This document shows positions 15,540 to 23,396 of a stretch of 46,597 nt of DNA, in pieces. The DNA lies in contig JAFWQF010000052.1 in assembly GCA_017509205.1 (NCBI GenBank), forward strand, positions 1 to 46,597, written 5' to 3'. The stretch comes from Clostridiales bacterium. Its GTDB lineage: Bacteria > Bacillota > Clostridia > Saccharofermentanales > Saccharofermentanaceae. Numbering within the stretch: the first letter of the stretch is position 1; every line of letters begins with the position of its first letter. The notes beneath the pieces were generated by a model. It was not told where the DNA came from. It did not search any database and saw only the letters and a list, made by a program, of their open reading frames with translations. The position numbers and the translations under genes are program-made.

Positions 15540-16085
15540 TCAGATGCCTTCGCAGAATTGTACGATCTCGGCTTTTCTGGGCTCGACATCCTGTTTGTAT
15601 TCAACGGAAGTCAGTCCCAGATGGCCGGAACGTTCGATCTCCAAATGCCCGTAGAAGTGTTCGATGCTGCTGATGAGTCTTTCACATTCCGGCATGTTCG
15701 GACCTGTTCTCAAAGCAACGGCATAGCCTTTCTTCCCGGGCTTGAGTCGAGCGTGAGGCTCGTGGGTATTGCACCAGGGGGTAACTCGGTCTATGAATGC
15801 TTTGAACTGCCCGGGAATGTCTGCCCAGTAAGAAGGCGCGACCGCGACGATGACATCAGCAAGATCAAACTCGTTCATGATCTCTCTGATAACGGGAGCG
15901 TCAGGCATCACGCAACTTGCGGTCTTGTGGCATGAACGGCAGCCTTTGCAGAAAGCGAAACTGTAATCGTCAATGCAGATGCTTTTCGTCTCGTATCTCG
16001 CGTTGAGCTCTGAACAGATGATACTGACGATCTCGGCGGTGGCTCCGGTCCTGACCGGACTGCAGTTGATCACAAGTGCTTTCAT
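15540..16085 (-). CDS. NADPH-dependent FMN reductase-like flavoprotein
   Basis: This 181-residue protein has the flavodoxin-fold phosphate loop at the N-terminus (INCSPVRTGATAEIV) and a cysteine cluster CKGCRSCHKTASC near residues 46-58, as in iron-sulfur flavoproteins and related NAD(P)H:FMN oxidoreductases of anaerobes. The stretch VAPSYWADIPGQFKAFIDR near 82-100 is the usual FMN-side motif. It is soluble and probably transfers electrons. AAAGGAGT precedes the ATG. The adjacent CrtI-like oxidoreductase and acetyltransferase lie upstream on the same strand, separated by about 115 bases with no visible signal. Confidence 0.85.
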   Translation of the reverse strand: MKALVINCSPVRTGATAEIVSIICSELNARYETKSICIDDYSFAFCKGCRSCHKTASCVMPDAPVIREIMNEFDLADVIVAVAPSYWADIPGQFKAFIDRVTPWCNTHEPHARLKPGKKGYAVALRTGPNMPECERLISSIEHFYGHLEIERSGHLGLTSVEYKQDVEPRKAEIVQFCEGI

Positions 16086-16204
16086 GCGTACTCCTTTGCA
16101 ACGGATGATTCATAGCCTAATTAAAGCATTACGCAAAATGTCAAACAATAAACAAACCGTAATGCCGCTGTTGCTTATTCAACAGATGATACCACTTCTG
16201 TCGA

Positions 16205-16702
16205 TTATCTTTTATCCTTGAATATCTCCATGAAAACGTCTTTTTCAGTGCGGTCATACTCTTTGAAACCGCACTTTTCATAGACGTGGGCGGCACGGGG
16301 ATTATCCGTGTAAACAGCCAGATATATGCGTTCCAGGCCCAGATCGTCAAAACCGTAATCGATCATGCGGCGGAGGGCTTCTGTACCGAATCCCTTGTCC
16401 TGCATGGACCTGGTCATGACGATCCCCCATTCCGCCTCTTTGTAGACGCGGTTGAAGAACTCGGTATTGCCGATGAACTTTCCCGTGGACTTTTCGATCA
16501 TGGAATACATCGTCGCGCCGCTCTCGATCTTTTCCTTCATATAGGAAGTCTCTTCCTCGACTGTGTAAGGCTCACGCCTGTCAGCTATGAAGCGCGCAAC
16601 GCCTTCGATGTCGTTGATCATCTCGAGATAATCCGGAACAAGATCTAAAGTCGGCTTTACGAAAAGGATCCTTTCTGATTCAAATAACGTTTCCAGATTC
16701 AT
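16205..16702 (-). CDS. GNAT N-acetyltransferase
   Basis: The start at 16702 overlaps the upstream stop codon (ATGA), so the two genes are translationally coupled; longer starts lie inside the upstream gene. The product is 165 residues. It opens with the RimL-like FESERILFVKPTLDLVPDY and has the acetyl-CoA loop near QDKGFGTEAL (about residues 102-111), then the conserved NPRAAHVYEKCGF. It would acetylate a protein or small amine. The coupling with a flavin-dependent oxidoreductase hints at a shared small-molecule pathway, but the substrate is unknown. Confidence 0.86.
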   Translation of the reverse strand: MNLETLFESERILFVKPTLDLVPDYLEMINDIEGVARFIADRREPYTVEEETSYMKEKIESGATMYSMIEKSTGKFIGNTEFFNRVYKEAEWGIVMTRSMQDKGFGTEALRRMIDYGFDDLGLERIYLAVYTDNPRAAHVYEKCGFKEYDRTEKDVFMEIFKDKR

Positions 16703-18192
16703 TTGCAGACAACGCCCTCTTTTTTGCAGATACGCCATGCGGCGAACTTGCCCTGTACTGCTGCCGGCGGAAGTCCGCCTGAGCCCATGTTCCACTGACC
16801 TGCGATAAAGACGTTCTTGAGCTGCTTGATCACGCCGGGTGTGGTAACTGTCTTTGAATTCTTGTCTGCGACAAATGACATGTATGCACCGTTAAAGGAG
16901 TTGCAGCGTGAAGCGTATGTTGCAGGCGTCCATGTGTCGATGCAGTGTATCTTGCCTTCAGCTTCAGGGTAGCGCTTTACGATCTCAGCCATGAGCTTGT
17001 CAGCGTAATCCTTACGCCTTGCCTCATAAGCTTCTTTGTCCTTTGCGGCAAGCTCGATCCATTCCTTGCAGTCCTCAAGATACTGGATTGCCTTAACCTG
17101 AACGAGCGTCTTGCCCTCAGGTGTGATCGTGGGATCGTAGTCATAGCAGAGCGTTCCGACGGCATTCATCTTGGTGCGGCCGATCATGGGACCGTCGCAC
17201 TTCCAGAAGCTCGTGTCGGCAGGCATTCCGACCTTGCCGTCTATGACGTAGAACGCGTGGAATTTCGAGAATGTTGAATAGTGCTTCTTGTCATCGAAAA
17301 CAGCCTTCATCTTCTTGGGCATGTATTCGGCGGGAATGAGCTTTGTGAACATGTGATTTGCATCAGTTGCACCGATGACGTAATCCGCGTTGATCTCAGT
17401 GCCGTCCTCAAGAAGTACACCTGATGCCTGATTGCCTGCGATGACGACTTTCTTTACAGGGCATGCAAGGTGAAGATTTCCTCCGAGTTCCTTATATCTG
17501 TTGCAGATCCTCATAGCTGCGGGAAGAGATCCGCCTTCCGGTATGTCTCCGCTTCCTGACGTGATCGTGGCATATGAAACTATGAACGAGAATGCCTGTG
17601 TGTTGGCAGGATGCATCATCGTGAAAGCCTTGCCTAATACGGGGCTCTTGAATGAATCAGCAAGATCCTGAAGGCTCATGCCGTCGTATGCCTTGCGGAT
17701 GGCGCCCATGCCCTTGAGGAAAGGCCAGAACTTCTTGAGTTCCTTAGGTCCGAATTTGTCCATCGGCTTGTTTGCGGGAACCGTAAACACTTCTCCGATC
17801 TTTACCGTGTTAACAAACTTTTCGATATTGTCCTTATCTTCGGGAGATATCTCGAGCATCTCCTTCTTTGTTCTTTCAAGGTCTCTCCAGAACGTAACCG
17901 TCTTTCCGTCTGCGGTATATGAGAAGAACTTGTCCTTGGAGCACATCTTAACGTCGTCACCCAGCATGCCGATGTCTTTCCAAAGCTGATACATCTCACT
18001 GTCGTCTGCCTTGCTGTTTGTCAGCCAGTCGATGCAGTTGTCGATGTAGAAGCCCTCACGGTTCCATCCTGTGAGCTCACCGCCACCGATGGGATTCTTT
18101 TCATAAATGTGCGTCTCAAATCCTGACTTCTGCAGAACAATGCCTGCCGTAAGTCCGGAGATACCGCCTCCGATGATGATTACCTTTTTCAT
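16699..18192 (-). CDS. CrtI/phytoene desaturase-like FAD-dependent oxidoreductase
   Basis: The start is the ATG at 18192, eight bases after GGGGGT; a TTG just before is also possible. The 497-residue protein has the dinucleotide-binding motif GGGISGLTAG at about residues 7-16 followed by the acidic end of strand two (YEKN). Near the C-terminus it has the second FAD contact, FIAGQWNMGSGGLPPAA, typical of phytoene desaturase and carotenoid isomerase relatives. These enzymes use FAD to desaturate or isomerise hydrophobic or amine substrates. No carotenoid synthesis genes are nearby, so the substrate is unlikely to be phytoene. It is coupled to a GNAT gene by an ATGA overlap. Confidence 0.85.
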   Translation of the reverse strand: MKKVIIIGGGISGLTAGIVLQKSGFETHIYEKNPIGGGELTGWNREGFYIDNCIDWLTNSKADDSEMYQLWKDIGMLGDDVKMCSKDKFFSYTADGKTVTFWRDLERTKKEMLEISPEDKDNIEKFVNTVKIGEVFTVPANKPMDKFGPKELKKFWPFLKGMGAIRKAYDGMSLQDLADSFKSPVLGKAFTMMHPANTQAFSFIVSYATITSGSGDIPEGGSLPAAMRICNRYKELGGNLHLACPVKKVVIAGNQASGVLLEDGTEINADYVIGATDANHMFTKLIPAEYMPKKMKAVFDDKKHYSTFSKFHAFYVIDGKVGMPADTSFWKCDGPMIGRTKMNAVGTLCYDYDPTITPEGKTLVQVKAIQYLEDCKEWIELAAKDKEAYEARRKDYADKLMAEIVKRYPEAEGKIHCIDTWTPATYASRCNSFNGAYMSFVADKNSKTVTTPGVIKQLKNVFIAGQWNMGSGGLPPAAVQGKFAAWRICKKEGVVCK

Positions 18193-18467
18193 CAAAGCAC
18201 CCCCTTAAGTCAATACATAAAAGAGTATCACAATGAATTCTTTAAACAAACTGTTTATTTAAAGTAAGAAAAAGTCCCGTCTGCCCTTCTTTTCACGCAT
18301 TTTTGCCGTCAGATTCACAAATTCGGCCGGATTATGAACGATATAGTTAAGACATCACATACAGAAAGGACGTGGTGCTAAAGAAACAGTTAACAATTTG
18401 TAAACGATTTAGACCACATTTTTTATGTCTCAAATCGTAATCCCATTCAAAAACTTTCCTTTGTGTA

Positions 18468-18499
18468 GGGCTGATAACGCTGTTATCAGCCCCGTTTTT
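18468..18499 (+). terminator. Orphan plus-strand terminator
   Basis: An 11-base stem, GGGCTGATAAC (18468-18478) with GTTATCAGCCC (18482-18492), has a three-base loop and is followed by GTTTTTATG. No annotated plus-strand gene lies upstream. The preceding stretch, 18193-18467, holds only a weak GTG-started frame of about 22 codons around 18371, so a small RNA or leader is possible. Confidence 0.8.
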
Positions 18500-18538
18500 A
18501 TGTATTTTAGTCGATTTTGAACAATCCGTTTGTGCAAT

Positions 18539-18567
18539 TTGATAAAATTGATTTTTTCTCTTAAAAT
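18539..18567 (+). promoter_or_regulatory. Promoter of the prepilin-like gene
   Basis: TTGATA (18539-18544) and TAAAAT (18562-18567) have an exact 17-base spacer. Transcription would start near 18574, about 67 bases before the ATG. Confidence 0.7.
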
Positions 18568-18640
18568 GTGAAGACTTTGTGAACTAATTATGTTATAACT
18601 ATTTCGTAAGAGTTAATAATCTACATCAGGAGGTAGTGTT

Positions 18641-18844
18641 ATGAAGAAAGTCTTTAAGTCACGCAAAGGTTTCACATTAGTTGAAATGGTTCTCGTAATA
18701 GCAATTATCGTAATTCTCGCGGCTGTTCTCGTAATGGGTATCGGAACATATCTGCAGAAGGCTCGTTCAGCTGCATCTTCAGCTGCAAGCCACAATACAT
18801 CTATTTCGATCGTCGCATCTCAGATCGACGCAGAACTTTCTTAA
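18641..18844 (+). CDS. Minimal type IV prepilin-like protein
   Basis: This 67-residue protein carries a complete class III signal: MKKVFKSRKG, then FTLVEMVLVIAIIVILAAVL. A prepilin peptidase would cut after Gly-10, leaving mature Phe-1 and the essential Glu-5. The hydrophobic helix is followed by only about 35 residues, rich in Ala and Ser (KARSAASSAASHN), and no globular domain, so it is far shorter than normal major pilins (about 100-160 residues). AGGAGGT precedes the ATG. It has its own promoter and terminator and no pilus assembly genes nearby. It could be a minor pilin, a ComGC-like pseudopilin fragment, or a degenerate pilin. Confidence 0.85.
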   Translation: MKKVFKSRKGFTLVEMVLVIAIIVILAAVLVMGIGTYLQKARSAASSAASHNTSISIVASQIDAELS

Positions 18845-18870
18845 TTACTGAAACATAAATCCATCTGAAA

Positions 18871-18898
18871 GGGGCTTCGGATTTCCGGAGCCCCTTTT
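18871..18898. terminator. Bidirectional terminator
   Basis: GGGGCTTCGG (18871-18880) pairs with CCGGAGCCCC (18885-18894) across a four-base loop, with one wobble pair, followed by TTTT. It ends the prepilin gene. On the minus strand it lies just after the PHP-domain gene and has an A-rich side that could serve that gene. Confidence 0.85.
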
Positions 18899-18925
18899 CC
18901 TTTGTGTCATGAATTGTGAACTTTT

Positions 18926-19801
18926 TTATCTGGCTATTGGAGCACTCCAGGCCATCTTTCCGTCTTCAGATATCAGTTCCACTCTGACATATTTGTCAAC
19001 GCCTGAGAATGTGTATCTCGCAAATCCGTTCTTTGCGTCCTGGACTCTCTGTGAATCCCAGACACAATTTGACAGGAACAATATCTTTGAAGCTCCCCTG
19101 CACTCGACTGCAATAGTATCTCCGGAGCGTCTTATCGCCACGAACTCGGGTCCCTGGCTTGCATAGAATTCACCGTTCTCAATTGCTGAAAGTATTGCTT
19201 CACGTGTGAGCTCTTTTGCCTTTACCATTATGAAGTTCTGAGTCTGCTCGCCTTCATACATGTGGCAGTCATCCGAAGCAAATGGCCTTACCAGATAACC
19301 GTTGTCAGCCCATATGTCGAAATAGTGTGAAGCATCAGCGCGCCTGCCGTTGTAATAGTCCACATTTGAAACCGTGTTGAAGACCTCAGCACCGGCAATG
19401 CCTTTGCATTTGGAGATGTCATCAGGGTTCATTATCGACCATGCCGGATGAGCGAGGATCGCGATGCCGCCGGCTTCCCTTATGCTGTCGATTATCTTCT
19501 GCGGCGGTATCGTGTGATCCACCGTATCAAATGCAGGCCTGTTCATTCCGATTCCGAGTATGTGGAACACCTTTGAATGGACCATGTCACCGGTATCATA
19601 CTCAACGCCCGAGATCTCAAGCATGCTTCCGTCCTTTGAAGGAACGTTCTCACTCATGTGCCAGTGGTCCGTGACCGCTATGAAATCATATCCGGCCTTG
19701 CGGTATTCCTCACGGGCGCTTACGGGATCGAGCCTTCCGTCCGAATCCGTGGTATGCATATGGAGGTTTCCGCGAAACCATCTGCCTTCACTTTCAAACA
19801 T
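18926..19801 (-). CDS. PHP-domain metal-dependent phosphoesterase
   Basis: The 291-residue protein has the PHP motifs: LHMHTTDSDG at about residues 13-22, VTDHW near 39, ILAHP near 119, and DDCH near 177, which supply metal-binding His and Asp residues of a TIM-like barrel. GGAGG lies five bases before the ATG at 19799-19801. PHP proteins hydrolyse phosphoesters, for example in histidinol phosphate, nucleotide or polysaccharide metabolism; standalone ones like this are mostly uncharacterised. It follows the DUF3089 lipoprotein gene by 12 bases on the same strand and probably shares its transcript. Confidence 0.88.
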   Translation of the reverse strand: MFESEGRWFRGNLHMHTTDSDGRLDPVSAREEYRKAGYDFIAVTDHWHMSENVPSKDGSMLEISGVEYDTGDMVHSKVFHILGIGMNRPAFDTVDHTIPPQKIIDSIREAGGIAILAHPAWSIMNPDDISKCKGIAGAEVFNTVSNVDYYNGRRADASHYFDIWADNGYLVRPFASDDCHMYEGEQTQNFIMVKAKELTREAILSAIENGEFYASQGPEFVAIRRSGDTIAVECRGASKILFLSNCVWDSQRVQDAKNGFARYTFSGVDKYVRVELISEDGKMAWSAPIAR

Positions 19802-19813
19802 ATATGCCTCCGT

Positions 19814-20821
19814 TTACTTTGCTTGTATTCTTTTAGCCACATTCTCCTTAAGATTCTGAAAGAAGAACATGTAGTCATAGATATGGTATTCACCGTTTTC
19901 AAAACATGACGGACCGGCTTTATAATCGTCCGCGGAAACATCCGTAACCTTTAAGGTTCCCCTCGAAGGATCGATGTAACAGCCGGTCAGGTTTTCCTTG
20001 ATACTTCCGTCCGGCATCACAGAACCCTTGTTAAGGCTCTTGTCAGCAGGCGTTGAATCGGTCTTCCAGTTGAGAGGATTGATCGAAAAAGACTTCATGC
20101 CTTCCGGAACGACCAGTGACTTCTTCACGGATTCAGCTTCGCAGTCGTAGCAGATTATGACACCCGTATCGTTCCCGCCCTGCGCAGGTTTAAGATGCGG
20201 ATACTTTGCAATGTCATCTTCTGTCAGACGCCAACCGATCGCGTAGCAGGCCACAAGGGCTTTCTTAACCGCGGGATCGTTGCCGTGGTCCTTTAACAGC
20301 CTGATGCACATGTCAGCGCCCTGCGAAAAGCCGGCAAGCACAAGAGGTCTTCCGTGATTGCAGTTCTTCATGTAATAAAGGAACGCATTCTCAATGTCAG
20401 AATAAGCAATGTCAAAATACTTCTCTGATTCAGATTCAGACATGCTGTAGACTTCGATCGAGGCCTGCCTGTAGTACGGAGAATATATCGCACAGTAATC
20501 TGAATAAAGCCCCTTCTGCTCATTGACTGCGCTCAGGAACCCCCTCTTCATCGAAGGATCGTTGACGTTCATGTTGTTGTCCCTGCCGTTTGCGACATAG
20601 ACCGTGGGATTGATGACAAAACAGTCTGCTTTCTTTGTACTGCCGCCGTCATCATTCTTATATATCCAAAGGCTCTGTTTGGAATAATCAAGCTTACTCT
20701 GAACCTTTGACTTTGCTTCGGACATTCCGGAACAAGAAGACAAAAGCAGACATGCCGCGAGAAGAAACAACGCGAACATGCTGAACTTCAGATTCTTTCT
20801 GTCAAACACTCTTTTACGCAT
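19814..20821 (-). CDS. DUF3089 alpha/beta-hydrolase-like lipoprotein
   Basis: This 335-residue protein has a long basic N-terminus, a hydrophobic segment and a lipobox LSSC, with lipidated Cys near residue 30. The mature part resembles DUF3089, an alpha/beta-hydrolase family: the nucleophile elbow GFSQG lies near residue 170, and Asp and His residues later could complete the triad. It would be an extracytoplasmic esterase or lipase-like enzyme on the cell surface. No ribosome binding site is visible, but a promoter ends about six bases before the ATG, so the mRNA may be leaderless. An alternative start is Met-15. It probably heads a two-gene unit with the PHP protein. Confidence 0.83.
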   Translation of the reverse strand: MRKRVFDRKNLKFSMFALFLLAACLLLSSCSGMSEAKSKVQSKLDYSKQSLWIYKNDDGGSTKKADCFVINPTVYVANGRDNNMNVNDPSMKRGFLSAVNEQKGLYSDYCAIYSPYYRQASIEVYSMSESESEKYFDIAYSDIENAFLYYMKNCNHGRPLVLAGFSQGADMCIRLLKDHGNDPAVKKALVACYAIGWRLTEDDIAKYPHLKPAQGGNDTGVIICYDCEAESVKKSLVVPEGMKSFSINPLNWKTDSTPADKSLNKGSVMPDGSIKENLTGCYIDPSRGTLKVTDVSADDYKAGPSCFENGEYHIYDYMFFFQNLKENVAKRIQAK

Positions 20822-20827
20822 AGGGAT

Positions 20828-20855
20828 ATTTTATACTTCTTTTTCTTCGGGACAA
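20828..20855 (-). promoter_or_regulatory. Promoter immediately before the DUF3089 lipoprotein ATG
   Basis: On the minus strand TTGTCC (20850-20855) and TAAAAT (20828-20833) are spaced 16 bases. The predicted transcript start falls on or beside the A of the ATG (20821), and no ribosome binding site is present, so translation may start on a leaderless message. Confidence 0.5.
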
Positions 20856-20861
20856 CAGGAC

Positions 20862-20890
20862 AAAAAAACCGCCGCGAATTCACGCGGCGG
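20862..20890 (-). terminator. Terminator of the sugar ABC transporter operon
   Basis: CCGCCGCG (20869-20876) pairs perfectly with CGCGGCGG (20883-20890). On the minus strand a run of seven T follows (20862-20868). It ends transcription after the second permease gene. Confidence 0.92.
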
Positions 20891-20927
20891 CCAATAGCAA
20901 TAATTATTTTACTGAGCAGGCAAATAA

Positions 20928-22121
20928 TTACTGTTTCTTGTTTCCTTTCTTTGACAGGATGTCGAAAACAACTGCGGCGAGGAGAACGACGCCCTTAACG
21001 ACTTTCTGCCAGTTCTGGTCGATGCCCATGAGAGACATGCCGAGGTTGATGACACCGATAAGCGTAGCACCGATAACCATTCCCATTACCGTTCCGGCTC
21101 CGCCGTATGCGGAAACGCCGCCGACGATGCAGGCTGAGATAGCGTCCATCTCGAAGTTGGTACCTGAGCTGGAGTTAGCTGCCTGGAATCTTGAAGTAAC
21201 GAGCAGTGATGCGATTACGGTGAGTACTGCCATGTTGAGGTATGCACCGAACATGACGAGCTTGTTGTTGATACCGGAAAGTCTTGCCGTCTCAGCGTTG
21301 CCGCCGACTGTCATGAAGTGTCTTCCGATCGTGGTCTTTCCGCAGACGAATCCATAGATGACCATGATGACTGCAACCCAGATGAGCGCTACGGGAATAC
21401 CGCCGTCAAAAGCGAGCATTACCATTACGAGCATGATGACAGTTGCCTCGATGATGCTCTTGGAAATGAGGAGCCACTTGGGATCAGCCTCATAACCCTT
21501 AGCGATCTTGTTCTTTCTGGTGATGATGTTCATTATCACAACGCCGACTGCAGCAACAGCACCCAATAATATGCAGGGGATGTTTGCAACGCCGCTGTCT
21601 GTCTTAAAGATCGTTCCGGAGAAGATCGCAAGGAGCGCTGGAGGGAAGTTCGTGATTGCACTGGTTGCTGATGCTTTGGTAAGAAGCTCGGTACCGAGTC
21701 CTCTGAAGGCGAGGTATCCGGCGAGGGTCGCAATCCACGGAGGTATTTTGAGGAATGCGATCATGCCGCCGAGAACCACGCCATAGATGATGCCGATGCC
21801 GAAAACGATAAGAAGCGTCAGCGGAGTGTTAAGGACCAACGTTTTGTTGATCTGATTCTCTACGGATAAGAGTCCTGCAACTGCGCCGAGAACGCAGACG
21901 AAAGAACCGCAGGACAGGTCGATGTTGCCGCCCGTCAGCATGCACATCAGCATACCGACACCGAGAATGAATACGTAAGCATTCTGTGCGATAAGGTTGT
22001 TGAAGTTTTCAGGTGTGAAGATCCTGCCGTTCGTCATTGCGATAAAGAAGATGTAAACAACGACCAGCACGACCGTCATCATATTCTTCTTGAGAACTGA
22101 TCTCAGATCTGTTGATTTCAT
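20928..22121 (-). CDS. Sugar ABC transporter permease, MmsB/GguB-like, second copy
   Basis: The 397-residue polytopic protein (about ten hydrophobic segments) has the RbsC/XylH-family signature: LTGGNIDLSCGS near residue 62 and, at the C-terminus, the stretch YGGAGTVMGMVIGATLIGVI. It is a paralogue of the permease just upstream, whose start it overlaps (ATGA at 22118-22121), so translation is coupled. It forms the membrane channel with the MmsA/GguA ATPase, which energises import. Unlike typical MmsAB-ChvE systems there are two permease genes, so the channel may be a heterodimer. The TGA of the upstream gene is shared with its start. Confidence 0.9.
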   Translation of the reverse strand: MKSTDLRSVLKKNMMTVVLVVVYIFFIAMTNGRIFTPENFNNLIAQNAYVFILGVGMLMCMLTGGNIDLSCGSFVCVLGAVAGLLSVENQINKTLVLNTPLTLLIVFGIGIIYGVVLGGMIAFLKIPPWIATLAGYLAFRGLGTELLTKASATSAITNFPPALLAIFSGTIFKTDSGVANIPCILLGAVAAVGVVIMNIITRKNKIAKGYEADPKWLLISKSIIEATVIMLVMVMLAFDGGIPVALIWVAVIMVIYGFVCGKTTIGRHFMTVGGNAETARLSGINNKLVMFGAYLNMAVLTVIASLLVTSRFQAANSSSGTNFEMDAISACIVGGVSAYGGAGTVMGMVIGATLIGVINLGMSLMGIDQNWQKVVKGVVLLAAVVFDILSKKGNKKQ

Positions 22122-23395
22122 GCTTTTGCTCCTCCCTTCTTTAACATCTTCGAAGCGACGTCGAAGAAGACTGCGCCAAGGAGTACGACACCTTTAACTA
22201 CTACCTGAATGTTCGTGGATGTACCCATGATGACCATGCCCTGGTTGATAACGCCCATCAGCGTAGCGCCGATGATGACACCGCCTATCGTACCCGTTCC
22301 GCCGTATGCGGAAGCGCCGCCGATGAAGCATGCCGCGATAGCATCCATCTCATAGCCTTCACCGTATGTAGGCTGTGCGCCTACGAATCTCGCGATGTTG
22401 AGTACTCCGGTGAAACCTGCGAGGAATCCCATCAGCGTATAAGCGAGGAACATGACTCTGTTGGTGTTGATACCTGAAAGCCTTGTTGCCTTCTCGTTGC
22501 CGCCGACAGCATAGAGGTTACGTCCGAGAGTAGTCTTTTTGGTTATGTAAGCAAATGCGCCGAGTACTAAGATGACCCAGATAAGAGCCGTGGGAATACC
22601 CTTGTAATTTGCAAGCTTAAATGAGATCCAGATCGTGACTGAGCATATGAGAATGGTCTTTGCAAGGACAGCGATGAAAGGATCGAGTGTGTAGCCGTTC
22701 TTCCTGAGAAGGCTGCGGTTTACGATAGTCCAGACTACGAAAGCTACAGCTGCAAGAATACCGACGAAGAGGCATGTCCAGCTGAAAGGATATTCAGTAA
22801 GAGGAATTACATTTCCTTCAACATCATGGAACTGGATTCCCATGTTGTTAAGGGTTTTTCCGATGGAAGCAACAAGGCTTTCATTTCTTAAGAAATCGGG
22901 GATGTAGCAGTCAGCACCGCCGCCGAAGATATTAAGGAAAGCCTTATCGGTAACAGTGTACTGATAACCGCCCATGACTACGTTTGAAAGTCCTCTGAAG
23001 GCGAGCATGCCCGCAAGCGTTGCGATAAACGGAGGAACCTTTACATAAGCAATCCAGAATCCCTGCCACATACCGACGAGGATACCGATGACGATCATTA
23101 CGATCGTAGCTACTGGCCACGGAATGTGCTTGTCCATCATGACTGCGCCGACGCCGCCTGCGAAGCAGACAACGGATCCGACTGCGAGGTCGATGTTACC
23201 GCCGGTCAGGATGCAAAGGAGCATACCTGTCGCGAGAACGAATACGTACGCGTACTGTGCTATAAGGTTGTTGATGTTCTGCGGGTTAAGTGTCTTTCCG
23301 TCTGTTGCTATGTAGAAGAAAACTACGACCACAACAAGAGCCATCAACATGGTGTACTTCTTAAGGACACCAGATAATTTACCGGTTGATCCCAT
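22118..23395 (-). CDS. Sugar ABC transporter permease, MmsB/GguB-like, first copy
   Basis: The 425-residue paralogue of the downstream permease has the conserved LTGGNIDLAVGS near residue 63 and a C-terminal motif YGGTGTIGGVIIGATLMGVI. It has about ten hydrophobic segments and an inserted loop near residues 145-200 that the other copy lacks. AGGAGA precedes the ATG, and the gene begins one base after the ATPase stop. It pairs with the MmsA/GguA ATPase and the ChvE/XylF-class binding protein. Which monosaccharide is carried is not shown; xylose, arabinose or galactose are usual for the family. Confidence 0.91.
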   Translation of the reverse strand: MGSTGKLSGVLKKYTMLMALVVVVVFFYIATDGKTLNPQNINNLIAQYAYVFVLATGMLLCILTGGNIDLAVGSVVCFAGGVGAVMMDKHIPWPVATIVMIVIGILVGMWQGFWIAYVKVPPFIATLAGMLAFRGLSNVVMGGYQYTVTDKAFLNIFGGGADCYIPDFLRNESLVASIGKTLNNMGIQFHDVEGNVIPLTEYPFSWTCLFVGILAAVAFVVWTIVNRSLLRKNGYTLDPFIAVLAKTILICSVTIWISFKLANYKGIPTALIWVILVLGAFAYITKKTTLGRNLYAVGGNEKATRLSGINTNRVMFLAYTLMGFLAGFTGVLNIARFVGAQPTYGEGYEMDAIAACFIGGASAYGGTGTIGGVIIGATLMGVINQGMVIMGTSTNIQVVVKGVVLLGAVFFDVASKMLKKGGAKA

Positions 23396-23396
23396 G

